NCBI GenBank assembly: GCA_910579055.1 | Contig: CAJTSU010000190.1 | Span: forward strand, 1 to 6,260 | Direction: 5' to 3' | Source of the DNA: an uncultured Mailhella sp. | GTDB taxonomy: Bacteria > Desulfobacterota > Desulfovibrionia > Desulfovibrionales > Desulfovibrionaceae | DNA length: 6,260 nucleotides | Shown here: positions 1 to 6,260 of the stretch, one piece after another | How the letters are laid out: each line of letters starts with the position of its first letter | How positions within the stretch are numbered: the first letter of the stretch is position 1 | The notes under the pieces: model-generated | What the model was told of the DNA's origin: nothing | The model's input: the letters and a program-made list of their open reading frames with translations, nothing else | Database searches by the model: none | Translations under genes and position numbers: made by a program

Positions 1-195
1 CACGGCGCGGCCAAGCCGCGACCTGCTCGCAATTTTCGGGGCTGCACGACACGGCACACAACAAAAGGAAAAAGGACAGACTGCGGCGTCATCGTGCCGC
101 TCCCCCAAGCTCTTTTGCTCAAACTTCACGCATGAAACCGGAGCAACCGCAGCAGAATACTCCAGCGGTTACTCCGGTTTCGCTCTATTCAACGC
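1..195. other. Gene-free end of window downstream of ppiD
   Basis: No convincing gene is seen. A minus-strand frame beginning with ATG at 92-90 has a GGGGGAG stretch seven bases upstream and stays open to the window edge, so it could be the first 30 codons of a following gene. Its translation, starting MTPQSVLFPFVV, resembles nothing I recognise. Plus-strand frames are also open across much of this stretch, as expected in GC-rich DNA, and none carries a recognisable protein end. A short GC hairpin (6-11 with 15-20, three-base loop) lies at the extreme edge. The only strong structure is the hairpin at 134-181, listed separately. Confidence 0.4.
134..181 (-). terminator. Long imperfect hairpin after ppiD, likely transcription end
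   Basis: The arms GAAACCGGAG (134-143) and CTCCGGTTTC (172-181) form ten perfect base pairs. After one C/A mismatch, AACCGC (145-150) pairs with GCGGTT (165-170), closing a 14-base loop. The hairpin begins 14 bases past the ppiD stop codon, where a terminator is expected. It lacks a classical run of U after the stem, having only UUU inside the 3' arm. It may therefore be a weak intrinsic terminator, a bidirectional terminator, or a stem that protects the mRNA 3' end. Confidence 0.5.
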
Positions 196-2088
196 TTACC
201 TGCCGGCAAGGGCGGGGCTGAGAATACGAATATCCGCCTTGCCGTACAGCAATGCCACAAAATTCTGGAACAACACGGAAGCGCGACTGCTGTCAAGCTG
301 ACTCAGAAAGAGGGGTTCGGCGGTCTTCCAATCTTCCGCCGAAGGCTCCTCAATGGCCGCAAGGCGCACCAGTACAGCCCCCTCATTCATGCTCCAAGGC
401 TCAGTGCCCCACTTGGCGCTGCTGACAGCATTTTTTCCGTCATCGGCAAACACGGCCCGAGCCATGTCCATATTGAAACCAAGGTCAGGAACATTGCCGT
501 CTCGCCCGAAGAATTCCGAGCGTTTTACGCGTTCCGGCTCTCCGGTGTCTACCCCTTTCGCACCTTCTGCCCTGGCGGCGCTCATGGCGGCCTGCATCGC
601 TTTTTCACGAGTCAGTTCATCCACGATCTCGCCCCGAACTTCTTCCAGAGCTTTGGTCATGGCGGGGACGGACTCCGCTACCCGGATCACCAGCATCCCC
701 TTCTGTGTGGCGAAAGAGGAATCCACCACCGTCCCGGCAGGGGTATTCATGACAACCTGCATATCAATGGAGCGCAATCCGAGTTCCTCCGCCAGAGCAT
801 CAGCGCTTTCCAGAGCTGTTTCCGCTGCCTGAAGCCCAGCCCGTCCGGCGGCGGAGCTCATGTCGCCGTTACTCAAGGCCGCGGCGAGAACGGCATCCGT
901 TTTTGCCTGCAAAGCTTCGGTCGCGGCCTCTACGGCCAAAGCGGCGCGAAGTTCATCCTTCACTTCGTCCAGGGTTCGCTGCTTGGCAGCCTGCTTCTCC
1001 TCCACCTTGATCAAATGGAAGCCGAACTGCGTGCGCACCGGCGCGGAAAGCTCCCCTGCGGCAAGGCTGAAGGCTGCATCAGCAAAGGGTTTTACCATCT
1101 GCTCGCGCGTAAAGAAATCAAGATCTCCACCTTGTGCGGCACTGGGATCCTGTCCATATTTTTTCGCCGCCTCGATGAAATCTTCACCTCCGCGTATTTT
1201 CGCCGCGATATCTCCGGCACTCTTTTCAGCCTTTTTTACTTCCGCTTCCGGAGCACCTTCACCAACGCGGATCAGAATATGCCGGGCATGCACCTTTTCC
1301 GGATCGGCAAATTGAGCCTTGCGCGTCTCATAAGCGGCAGAAAGAGCCTCTTCGCTGATAGCGGAAGGATCTGCCATTTTTTCCGGATCAAGCAGAACAT
1401 ATTGCAGTTTGACGCGGGCGGGCAAAGCGTATTGCGCGGCTCTTGCCTCATACGCCGTCTGTATTTCCGCATCTGACGGAGCGGATGCGGCAATGTAGTC
1501 TGCAAGCGGAAAGAGGATATAATCCACGCTACGCTTCTGCCGTTCATACATATAGCGTAAACGCGCCTCTTCAGGAGAACCCCATGCTCCAGCTGTCAAC
1601 AGTTCTTGCAGTTTTTCCGGAAGCATATCTTCCCGAAGCCCGGATTCAAACTGAGCCGGGGTCAGGCCGGAAGCCTTGAGTACCCGCAAGTATTCATCCT
1701 TGTCGAACTTGCCGTCCTTATTAAGAAAATACGGCATGTCCTGCACGGCAAGGCGCAATTCATACGGACTGATTTCAAGACCGATGCGTTCAGCTTCGGA
1801 CTCCAGCAGTTTTTTCATGACCAGACGCTGAAGCACCTGCTGTTCAAGCTGAAGCCCCTTGAGCAGTTCGGGGGTAAGATCGGGATAGCTTGCCCGCAGA
1901 TTCTGCTCCATTGAGCCATAGACTTTCTGGAACTCAATTTCCGTGATGTGCATGTCATTGACGGTGGCAACATAACCCTTGGGGCCGGTGTAGGAGCCGA
2001 TGCCCCAGAACACGAAGACAATGATGATAATGCCGAACGCCAGTTTGACTCCCCAAGACTGGGCGTTGGCGCGGATGCCGTCAAGCAT
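196..2088 (-). CDS. ppiD: PpiD-type membrane-anchored peptidyl-prolyl isomerase/chaperone
   Basis: A 630-residue envelope-folding factor, close to the length of E. coli PpiD (about 620). A short cytoplasmic N-terminus with basic residues leads into one membrane helix at about residues 15-32, so the rest should lie in the periplasm. Residues about 37-165 match the SurA-type N-terminal chaperone domain. Residues about 264-363 form a parvulin (rotamase) domain with the motifs HARHILI, GGDLDFFTREQM and FGFHLIKV. The parvulin active-site positions appear present as H270, D322, M331, F335 and H358, so isomerase activity is plausible, although E. coli PpiD is reported to act mainly as a chaperone at the Sec exit. 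The alanine-rich C-terminal part (about 365-630) is typical of the family. The start is well supported: AAGGGAG at 2094-2100 lies five bases before the ATG. It follows aconitase by 193 bp and could be co-transcribed or have its own promoter. Family assignment is firm; substrates are unknown. Confidence 0.93.
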   Translation of the reverse strand: MLDGIRANAQSWGVKLAFGIIIIVFVFWGIGSYTGPKGYVATVNDMHITEIEFQKVYGSMEQNLRASYPDLTPELLKGLQLEQQVLQRLVMKKLLESEAERIGLEISPYELRLAVQDMPYFLNKDGKFDKDEYLRVLKASGLTPAQFESGLREDMLPEKLQELLTAGAWGSPEEARLRYMYERQKRSVDYILFPLADYIAASAPSDAEIQTAYEARAAQYALPARVKLQYVLLDPEKMADPSAISEEALSAAYETRKAQFADPEKVHARHILIRVGEGAPEAEVKKAEKSAGDIAAKIRGGEDFIEAAKKYGQDPSAAQGGDLDFFTREQMVKPFADAAFSLAAGELSAPVRTQFGFHLIKVEEKQAAKQRTLDEVKDELRAALAVEAATEALQAKTDAVLAAALSNGDMSSAAGRAGLQAAETALESADALAEELGLRSIDMQVVMNTPAGTVVDSSFATQKGMLVIRVAESVPAMTKALEEVRGEIVDELTREKAMQAAMSAARAEGAKGVDTGEPERVKRSEFFGRDGNVPDLGFNMDMARAVFADDGKNAVSSAKWGTEPWSMNEGAVLVRLAAIEEPSAEDWKTAEPLFLSQLDSSRASVLFQNFVALLYGKADIRILSPALAGR

Positions 2089-2116
2089 GATTACTCCCTT
2101 GAGTGGTATGTTTACC

Positions 2117-2137
2117 GACCGGCTCCAACAGCCGGTC
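2117..2137 (-). promoter_or_regulatory. Perfect 8-bp inverted repeat upstream of ppiD
   Basis: GACCGGCT (2117-2124) and AGCCGGTC (2130-2137) are perfect inverted repeats around a five-base centre. The element ends 16 bases upstream of the AAGGGAG ribosome binding site of ppiD. No T-run follows on the minus strand, so it does not look like an intrinsic terminator. It could be a DNA operator, a 5' untranslated stem-loop, or an mRNA processing or stabilising structure between the aconitase and ppiD messages. The sequence alone does not decide. Confidence 0.4.
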
Positions 2138-2281
2138 AGAGTAATGACAAACCCCGCATTTGCGGAATTTTTGCCGCCCGCGGCTCATGACCAGGACAGG
2201 TTGCCGGGCGGAAAGGCGGAAAAAGCATCCCTGGTATTGCCCGCGGCACGTCCGGCCCGGCGGGATAATCCGGGCGAAATC
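2138..2281. other. Spacer between aconitase stop and ppiD leader hairpin
   Basis: No protein gene is supported here. On the minus strand a 6-bp stem (2255-2260 with 2270-2275, nine-base loop) lies directly after the aconitase stop codon but has no T-run after it, so it is at best a weak terminator. A GG-N10-GC arrangement at 2162-2175 vaguely resembles a sigma-54 promoter, but the flanking bases fit poorly. No clear sigma-70 promoter is seen, which leaves read-through from aconitase into ppiD possible. Confidence 0.35.
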
Positions 2282-4234
2282 TCAAGTTCGGGAATTCTGC
2301 CCGTCGGCGCGTACCTTGTTCAACAACCCGCCAGACCGGATAGTTTCCAGCTCGGCGGCAGACAGATCATTACGCATACGCACTGTCGCGCTCCCCGCAA
2401 CGACTTCCGATTCCCCGCCAGGAACGAGCTCCGCAAAAGAACATTGCAAAATCCCACCCAGATTCAACATGTCATAATCAGCGCAATCGACAAACGTCAA
2501 AGGAAGAATGCCGAAGTTGATCAGATTTGCCCTATGAATGCGGGCGAAGGATTTGGCAAGCACCACCCGGATGCCGAGATGCCGGGGCCCGAGCGCTGCA
2601 TGCTCGCGACTGGAACCTTGTCCGTAATTTTCCCCGGCGATGATGACGCCGCCCTTGCCCGCCTTTCGCGCGGCTTCCGCGCGCCGGACAAATTCAGCAT
2701 CCACCCGGCTGAAGACATATCGGGAAATGGCGGGCACATTGGAACGTAATGCGGTGATTTCCGCCCCGGCGGGCATAATATGATCCGTCGTAATACCGTC
2801 GCCAACCTTGAGCACCACTTCGCCCTCCAGCTTGGCACCAAGCGGCGCAAAGTGTTCCAACGCCACAATGTTCGGGCCACGCACAATTTCCGGACAGACC
2901 GCCCCCTCCTCCGGAGGAAAAATGAAATGCTTGCGGCTGTCAGGCAGTTGTGCAGGGAACGGAGCCCGTACGGGAGCGTCTCCCCAGATCGCGGGATCAG
3001 TAAAACGCCCCGCCAACGCGCACTGGGCTGCCACCGCAGGGCTTGCCAGATATACCTGAGCGTCGCGGGTACCGCTTCTGCCCTCGAAATTTCGATTGAA
3101 CGTGCGCACGGAAACGCCGCCGCTCACAGGCGAACTGCCCATACCAATACACGGCCCGCACGAACATTCCAGTACGCGCGCGCCAGCATCCAGCAGGTGC
3201 ATGAGCGAACCGTCTTCCGCCAGCATGCCGAGCACCTGGCGGGACCCCGGGGATACGCAACAGTCAGTCGCTGCGTTCACCTTGCGGCCTTTGAGTACAT
3301 CGGCAAAGAGACGCAGATCCGCATAAGAGGAGTTAGTGCAAGAGCCGACAGCGACCTGATCGACATGCATGTCTGCTAAAGAAGCCGCCAGTTCCGCCAC
3401 GCTCACAACCCTGTCCGGCATGTGCGGGCAGGCAACCAGGGGAGTCAAGGCCGACAGGTCGATTTCCAGCTCTTCATCGTATGTCGCGCCTTCATCGGCA
3501 GACAGTTCGCACCAGTCAGCCTCGCGGCCCATGCTGCGCAAAAAGTCACGCGTGCGCTCGTCGGACGGGAAGATCGACGCCGTGGCACCGAGTTCTGCCC
3601 CCATATTTGTGATCGTCGCCCGTTCGGGCACGGACAACGTGGCAACACCAGGCCCTGCATATTCAAAGATTCTCCCCACTCCGCCCTTGACGGACAGCAC
3701 CCCGAGCAGATGCAGGATAACATCTTTGGCCTGCGTCCAGCCGGTAAGGCTCCCGCGCAAAAAAACTCTCACAACCTTGGGCATGGGAATGAAATACGGC
3801 TCTCCGGCCATGGCCAGAGCCACAGAAAGCCCCCCCGCCCCGATAGCGAGACACCCCATGCCGCCGGCATTGGGAGTATGACTGTCCGATCCGATCAGAG
3901 TTTTGCCCGGACGCGCGAAATTCTCCAGATGCAACTGGTGACAGATGCCCGATCCGGGAGGGGAATACACTGCCCCGAATGCCCCGGCGATCGTACGCAG
4001 AAAACGATGATCGTCCGGATTGCGGAACCCCATTTGCAGAGTATTGTGATCTACATAGCTGACAGAGAGTTCCGTTTTTACCCGAGGCATGCCCAATGCT
4101 TCAAACTGGAGCCACGCCATAGTGCCCGTCGCATCCTGGGTGAGGGTCTGATCCATGCGAAGCCCGACTTCACTACCGGGCGTCATTTCCCCCTGCATAA
4201 GATGGGCTTTGATTACTTTGTGCGCAATATTCAT
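2282..4234 (-). CDS. acn: Aconitate hydratase, 4Fe-4S, Aquifex/delta-proteobacterial type
   Basis: A 650-residue cytoplasmic enzyme isomerising citrate to isocitrate via cis-aconitate, feeding 2-oxoglutarate and glutamate synthesis. Its length fits the compact Aquifex-type aconitases rather than the roughly 890-residue AcnA. Cluster ligands are visible: C299 in GSCTNSS, and C359 and C362 in CGPCIG. Substrate and catalytic positions of mitochondrial aconitase are also recognisable: D62-H63, H99 in GICHQLHLEN, D117-S118-H119 in GSDSHTPN, R381 and R386 in FNRNFEGR, and S541-S542-R543 in GSSREHAALGPRHLG, where S541 matches the catalytic serine. The C-terminal swivel domain covers about residues 450-650. 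I start at ATG 4234 because homology begins at MNIAHKVIKAHL and AAAGG (4243-4247) lies eight bases upstream. An in-frame GTG at 4360 would add 42 residues of non-family sequence across a terminator-like hairpin. The retained cysteines argue for aconitase over cluster-free relatives; a homoaconitase-like role is less likely. Confidence 0.95.
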   Translation of the reverse strand: MNIAHKVIKAHLMQGEMTPGSEVGLRMDQTLTQDATGTMAWLQFEALGMPRVKTELSVSYVDHNTLQMGFRNPDDHRFLRTIAGAFGAVYSPPGSGICHQLHLENFARPGKTLIGSDSHTPNAGGMGCLAIGAGGLSVALAMAGEPYFIPMPKVVRVFLRGSLTGWTQAKDVILHLLGVLSVKGGVGRIFEYAGPGVATLSVPERATITNMGAELGATASIFPSDERTRDFLRSMGREADWCELSADEGATYDEELEIDLSALTPLVACPHMPDRVVSVAELAASLADMHVDQVAVGSCTNSSYADLRLFADVLKGRKVNAATDCCVSPGSRQVLGMLAEDGSLMHLLDAGARVLECSCGPCIGMGSSPVSGGVSVRTFNRNFEGRSGTRDAQVYLASPAVAAQCALAGRFTDPAIWGDAPVRAPFPAQLPDSRKHFIFPPEEGAVCPEIVRGPNIVALEHFAPLGAKLEGEVVLKVGDGITTDHIMPAGAEITALRSNVPAISRYVFSRVDAEFVRRAEAARKAGKGGVIIAGENYGQGSSREHAALGPRHLGIRVVLAKSFARIHRANLINFGILPLTFVDCADYDMLNLGGILQCSFAELVPGGESEVVAGSATVRMRNDLSAAELETIRSGGLLNKVRADGQNSRT

Positions 4235-4249
4235 TCCATCCGCCTTTGC

Positions 4250-4274
4250 AAAAAAACACGGCCCGCTTGAGCCG
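4250..4274 (-). terminator. Terminator-like hairpin with T7 tract just before the aconitase RBS
   Basis: On the minus strand CGGCTC (4274-4269) can pair with GGGCCG (4264-4259), with one G-U pair, across an AAGC tetraloop. It is followed by TG and then seven T (4256-4250). This is the form of a Rho-independent terminator. It ends three bases before the AAAGG ribosome binding site and 16 bases before the aconitase ATG. There is no room for a promoter after it, so it would have to act as a leader attenuator or be incidental. The stem is short, so strength is uncertain. Confidence 0.4.
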
Positions 4275-4396
4275 CCTTCCGGTAACACGCCCGGCCAGAG
4301 CATTCTGCTGTTGAAAGTATCTGCCGGCCAGGCCCCTATGTTCTGGCCCGCAGGTTTCACGCCTCCGCCTTAGCTTAATGCCGCAAGTGAATTGTG

Positions 4397-4433
4397 GCTG
4401 TCCCGGCGTCTCGCTCCGCGCGACTCCGGCAGC
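4397..4433 (-). promoter_or_regulatory. GC-rich compound stem-loop in the aconitase leader
   Basis: Three short stems stack in order: 4397-4400 with 4430-4433, 4403-4406 with 4426-4429, and 4411-4414 with 4420-4423. They close a five-base loop, with small bulges between them. No T-run follows on either strand, so it is not a classical terminator. It may be a structured part of the aconitase 5' untranslated region or a remnant transcription end for the upstream regulator. Function is not evident. Confidence 0.3.
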
Positions 4434-4587
4434 ATCTTCAAAACGCAAATGCTCTAAACTGACCTGCACGGGCCGACATTCACAACATCCGCCCGACACG
4501 GTTCTTTACGAAAAATCCATACCGGAACGATAATACACATGACAAGACGAAATTCATTCGACTTGCCGTACATCAGTGACAATACGC

Positions 4588-6108
4588 CTAATCAATTTCC
4601 ATGCCCATTCCACGGTATTCGTTCAGCTTGTTACGCAAGGTACGCACCGAAATGCCCAGCAGTTCGGCCGCCTGCGTCCGGTTGCCGTCCGTGGCGGACA
4701 ACCCCTTCATAATCATGATACGCTCCATTTCATGCAGAGGAATAACCGCGCCGGAGAACAGATTTTCCTGCTGTCCGTCCATTTCCGCAGTCCGCGGCAG
4801 ATTTTCCGCATCAGGCGTCGAACCTTGCGCAACAACTTCATTCTCAGCGCTGTTATCGACATCCGTGTTCGGAGAACGCTCCTCTGTTTGCAAGGTTCCC
4901 TCTTCATCGGCAAAAAGCGGCCACGCATCCGGATCCAACAAAAAGTGACCCGGCAGGATGGGACGTCCTCCGGCAAGCAGCACCGCCCGTTCCATGAGAT
5001 TCTGGAGCTCGCGCACATTGCCCGGCCAGTCGTACTCAAGTAACCAGCGGGAAGCTTCAGCAGAAAGTTCAGTGGAAGGCAAGGCATATTCCCGCACATA
5101 CATATCCATGAAAAAGCGGGCCAGTTCCAGCACGTCATCACCCCGCTCCTTCAGCGAAGGCAAACGCAGCGGAATAACATTGAGGCGAAAGAACAAGTCC
5201 TGACGGAACTTTCCTTCCTTGACCCAGCTCTCCAGATTGCGGTTCGTTGTCGCAATGACGCGCACGTTCACTTTAACGCTTTCGGTACCGCCCACACGAT
5301 CTATTTCGCTCTCCTGCAGAACACGCAGAAGCTTGGCTTGAAGCCCCAGTTCCATTTCGGAAATTTCATCCAGCAGAATGGTGCCGCCGTCAGCCAGTTC
5401 AAACTTTCCCGGCTTGCGTGCTATGGCACCAGTAAACGCCCCCTTTTCATGCCCGAAGAGTTCACTTTCCAACAGATGCTCGGGCAGTGCCGCGCAGTTC
5501 ACAGCGATGAACGGCCCGTCCGCGCGGTCGCTCCAGGCATGGAGCGTACGGGCGAACATTTCCTTGCCTGTGCCGGATTCTCCGGAAAGCAGTACGGTAG
5601 CCCGCGACGGCGCCACCTGACGGGCCAATCCCATCACCCGCCGGATGACCGGATGGTTGCCCACAATACGCGGCGCATTCCCTCTCTTTCCGGTCGTGCA
5701 CGGTTCCGGCCTGTGCCCGCCCAGAGTGCTGCACAAAGGAGCGGGAACAGCAGGACGCGGTTCGCGCGCGGCGGCGACGATTTTTTCAAAACTAAGCGGT
5801 TCCAGCCAGTAATCGCGTGCACCAAGCCCCATCAGGCGGCGAGCTTCATCTGCCGTGCCGCGTTCGCTGATCACGATAACCGGGGGAAAGTCCGCATCGT
5901 CGGCACTCACGGCCAACAAATCCTCAACCTGAAAACCCGGCAGAGAGGGACGCGCAAAAATCAGGCCGGGGCCGGATTTACGGACAAATACGGTTGCCCC
6001 TTTCAAATTTTCGGCGAGCGCAACTTCAAATCCCGCATCACGCAGTTGCGGAAAAATGCGGGTCACAGCCTGGGCGGGCGCAAGAAAAAGGAGGCGTTGC
6101 GTTGACAT
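4588..6108 (-). CDS. Sigma-54-dependent NtrC-family regulator with degenerate receiver domain
   Basis: A 506-residue enhancer-binding protein that would use ATP to open promoters held by sigma-54 RNA polymerase. Domains: receiver-like fold at about residues 3-112; AAA+ domain at about 150-385 with Walker A GESGTGKE (176-183), the sigma-54-contacting GAFTGA loop (223-228), Walker B ending LLDE (245-248), an FRQDLFFRLN arginine-finger segment (301-310) and WPGNVREL (361-368); an acidic linker (about 397-452); and a Fis-type helix-turn-helix (461-499). The receiver has non-acidic residues A10-P11-A12, R53 where the phosphorylated Asp belongs, S81, and E103 in place of the Lys. These positions match the NtrC spacing almost exactly, so phosphorylation is unlikely. 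Start choice: ATG 6108 puts the receiver at the usual distance from the N-terminus. ATG 6222 would add 38 unrelated residues and has no ribosome binding site. The 6108 start itself also lacks a good Shine-Dalgarno, so the exact start is uncertain. No kinase gene is adjacent; targets are unknown. Confidence 0.9.
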   Translation of the reverse strand: MSTQRLLFLAPAQAVTRIFPQLRDAGFEVALAENLKGATVFVRKSGPGLIFARPSLPGFQVEDLLAVSADDADFPPVIVISERGTADEARRLMGLGARDYWLEPLSFEKIVAAAREPRPAVPAPLCSTLGGHRPEPCTTGKRGNAPRIVGNHPVIRRVMGLARQVAPSRATVLLSGESGTGKEMFARTLHAWSDRADGPFIAVNCAALPEHLLESELFGHEKGAFTGAIARKPGKFELADGGTILLDEISEMELGLQAKLLRVLQESEIDRVGGTESVKVNVRVIATTNRNLESWVKEGKFRQDLFFRLNVIPLRLPSLKERGDDVLELARFFMDMYVREYALPSTELSAEASRWLLEYDWPGNVRELQNLMERAVLLAGGRPILPGHFLLDPDAWPLFADEEGTLQTEERSPNTDVDNSAENEVVAQGSTPDAENLPRTAEMDGQQENLFSGAVIPLHEMERIMIMKGLSATDGNRTQAAELLGISVRTLRNKLNEYRGMGMEID

Positions 6109-6130
6109 TCCGGCATCAATAGCGCCAAAA

Positions 6131-6156
6131 TTCCGGTAACGCAAGCCTTGCCGGAA
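6131..6156. promoter_or_regulatory. Nested inverted repeat in the regulator leader
   Basis: TTCCGG (6131-6136) and CCGGAA (6151-6156) are inverted repeats, and GCAAG (6141-6145) with CTTGC (6147-6151) form a second dyad inside them. The element lies 23 bp upstream of the chosen start codon of the regulator. It could be an operator for autoregulation or an RNA structure. The left half, TTCCGGTAAC, recurs upstream of aconitase at 4277-4286. Confidence 0.3.
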
Positions 6157-6217
6157 TCCTCCCCCGACAGATTGGGCGGTCAGTTCCCGTCCGCTTTGGC
6201 CCTCTTCCCAGGGCAAA

Positions 6218-6247
6218 ATCATGAAAAAAAATGACTTTTTTGCTCAA
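6218..6247 (-). promoter_or_regulatory. Possible sigma-70 promoter of the regulator gene
   Basis: On the minus strand TTGAGC (6247-6242) and CATGAT (6223-6218), 18 bases apart, each match four of six consensus bases. They sit in a very AT-rich stretch with A and T tracts (6221-6260) that stands out from the GC-rich surroundings. Transcription would start near 6211, giving a leader of about 100 bases before the ATG at 6108. The -10 element would overlap the alternative ATG at 6222, which argues against that start. Only the AT-rich promoter-like character is clear; the exact elements are tentative. Confidence 0.3.
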
Positions 6248-6260
6248 AAAAATATTTTAA

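Larger units (their letters stand above)
4235..4587. other. 353-bp intergenic leader/promoter region upstream of aconitase
   Basis: No gene is supported; minus-strand open frames here are short or read into aconitase out of frame. A weak sigma-70-like pair on the minus strand is TTGTCA (4540-4545), an 18-base spacer and TATGGA (4516-4521). A weak imperfect hairpin (4562-4565 with 4543-4546, plus 4557-4560 with 4548-4551) lies 22 bases after the regulator stop and has no T-run. Two stronger structures are listed separately (4397-4433 and 4250-4274). The octamer CTGGCCGG occurs twice (4324-4331 and 4291-4298), and an upstream GGCCAG (4343-4348) can pair with either copy. The size and structure suggest that aconitase has its own promoter and a long leader. 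Confidence 0.5.

Noticed and set aside
1..92. Possible start of a further minus-strand gene running off the window
   Set aside because: Only 30 codons are visible and they match no family I know. The GGGGGAG upstream is suggestive, but not enough to call a gene.
2154..2165. CCGCA / TGCGG inverted repeat upstream of ppiD
   Set aside because: Five base pairs with a two-base loop cannot form a stable RNA hairpin, and it is too short to stand out as an operator.
2000..2749. Plus-strand open frame of 249 codons spanning the aconitase-ppiD gap
   Set aside because: It overlaps both supported genes in antisense, has no recognisable domain and shows no clear start signal.
3422..4270. Long plus-strand open frame opposite aconitase, 282 codons
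   Set aside because: It lies antisense to a well-supported enzyme and reads as low-meaning Arg/His/Pro-rich sequence without motifs, typical of GC-rich shadow frames.
4235..4360. Upstream GTG start giving aconitase 42 extra N-terminal residues
   Set aside because: The extra residues do not resemble the family, the region contains a terminator-like hairpin and T7 tract, and the ATG at 4234 has a well-placed AAAGG and begins exactly where homology starts.
5338..6105. Long plus-strand open frame opposite the regulator, 255 codons
   Set aside because: It is antisense to the conserved AAA+ and receiver coding region and shows no recognisable domain; the open frame follows from codon bias on the other strand.
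6109..6222. Upstream ATG start giving the regulator 38 extra residues
   Set aside because: No ribosome binding site precedes it, it would overlap a putative -10 element, and the receiver fold positions match NtrC numbering when counting from the ATG at 6108. It cannot be fully excluded because the later ATG also has a weak Shine-Dalgarno.

Overview
The window holds three complete protein genes, all on the minus strand. Read in the direction of transcription (high to low coordinates) they are: an NtrC-family sigma-54 activator (4588-6108), an iron-sulfur aconitate hydratase of the Aquifex/delta-proteobacterial type (2282-4234), and a membrane-anchored PpiD-type periplasmic chaperone (196-2088). 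Coding density, moderately high GC and the protein style point to a Gram-negative sulfate-reducing Desulfovibrionales bacterium (Desulfovibrio or a close relative). From memory only, the same order (sigma-54 regulator, aconitase, PPIase) occurs at DVU1063-DVU1065 in D. vulgaris Hildenborough; I could not verify this here.

Layout: 1-195 is gene-free and contains a long imperfect hairpin (134-181) just after the ppiD stop. 2089-2281 is a spacer with an 8-bp perfect hairpin upstream of the ppiD ribosome binding site. 4235-4587 is a 353-bp gap upstream of aconitase. It contains a GC-rich stem-loop and, immediately before the aconitase ribosome binding site, a terminator-like hairpin with a seven-T tract, so attenuation in the leader is possible. 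6109-6260 is the leader and AT-rich promoter region of the regulator.

How the genes may work together: aconitase serves the oxidative branch leading from citrate to 2-oxoglutarate, needed for glutamate even in organisms with an incomplete TCA cycle. PpiD is a general envelope-folding factor with no obvious metabolic link. The regulator keeps an intact sigma-54 ATPase (Walker A, GAFTGA loop, Walker B, arginine finger) and a Fis-type helix-turn-helix. Its N-terminal receiver-like domain, however, has lost the phospho-acceptor aspartate, the acidic pocket and the conserved lysine, so it is unlikely to be switched by a conventional histidine kinase. Its targets are not shown by the sequence. The adjacent aconitase is the obvious candidate, and a decamer is shared by the two leaders, but no convincing sigma-54 promoter was found.

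I see no mobile element, CRISPR array, tRNA, rRNA, toxin-antitoxin pair or defence system. This is mostly a core-genome region. The points most worth a second look are the pseudo-receiver regulator and the structured leader of aconitase.
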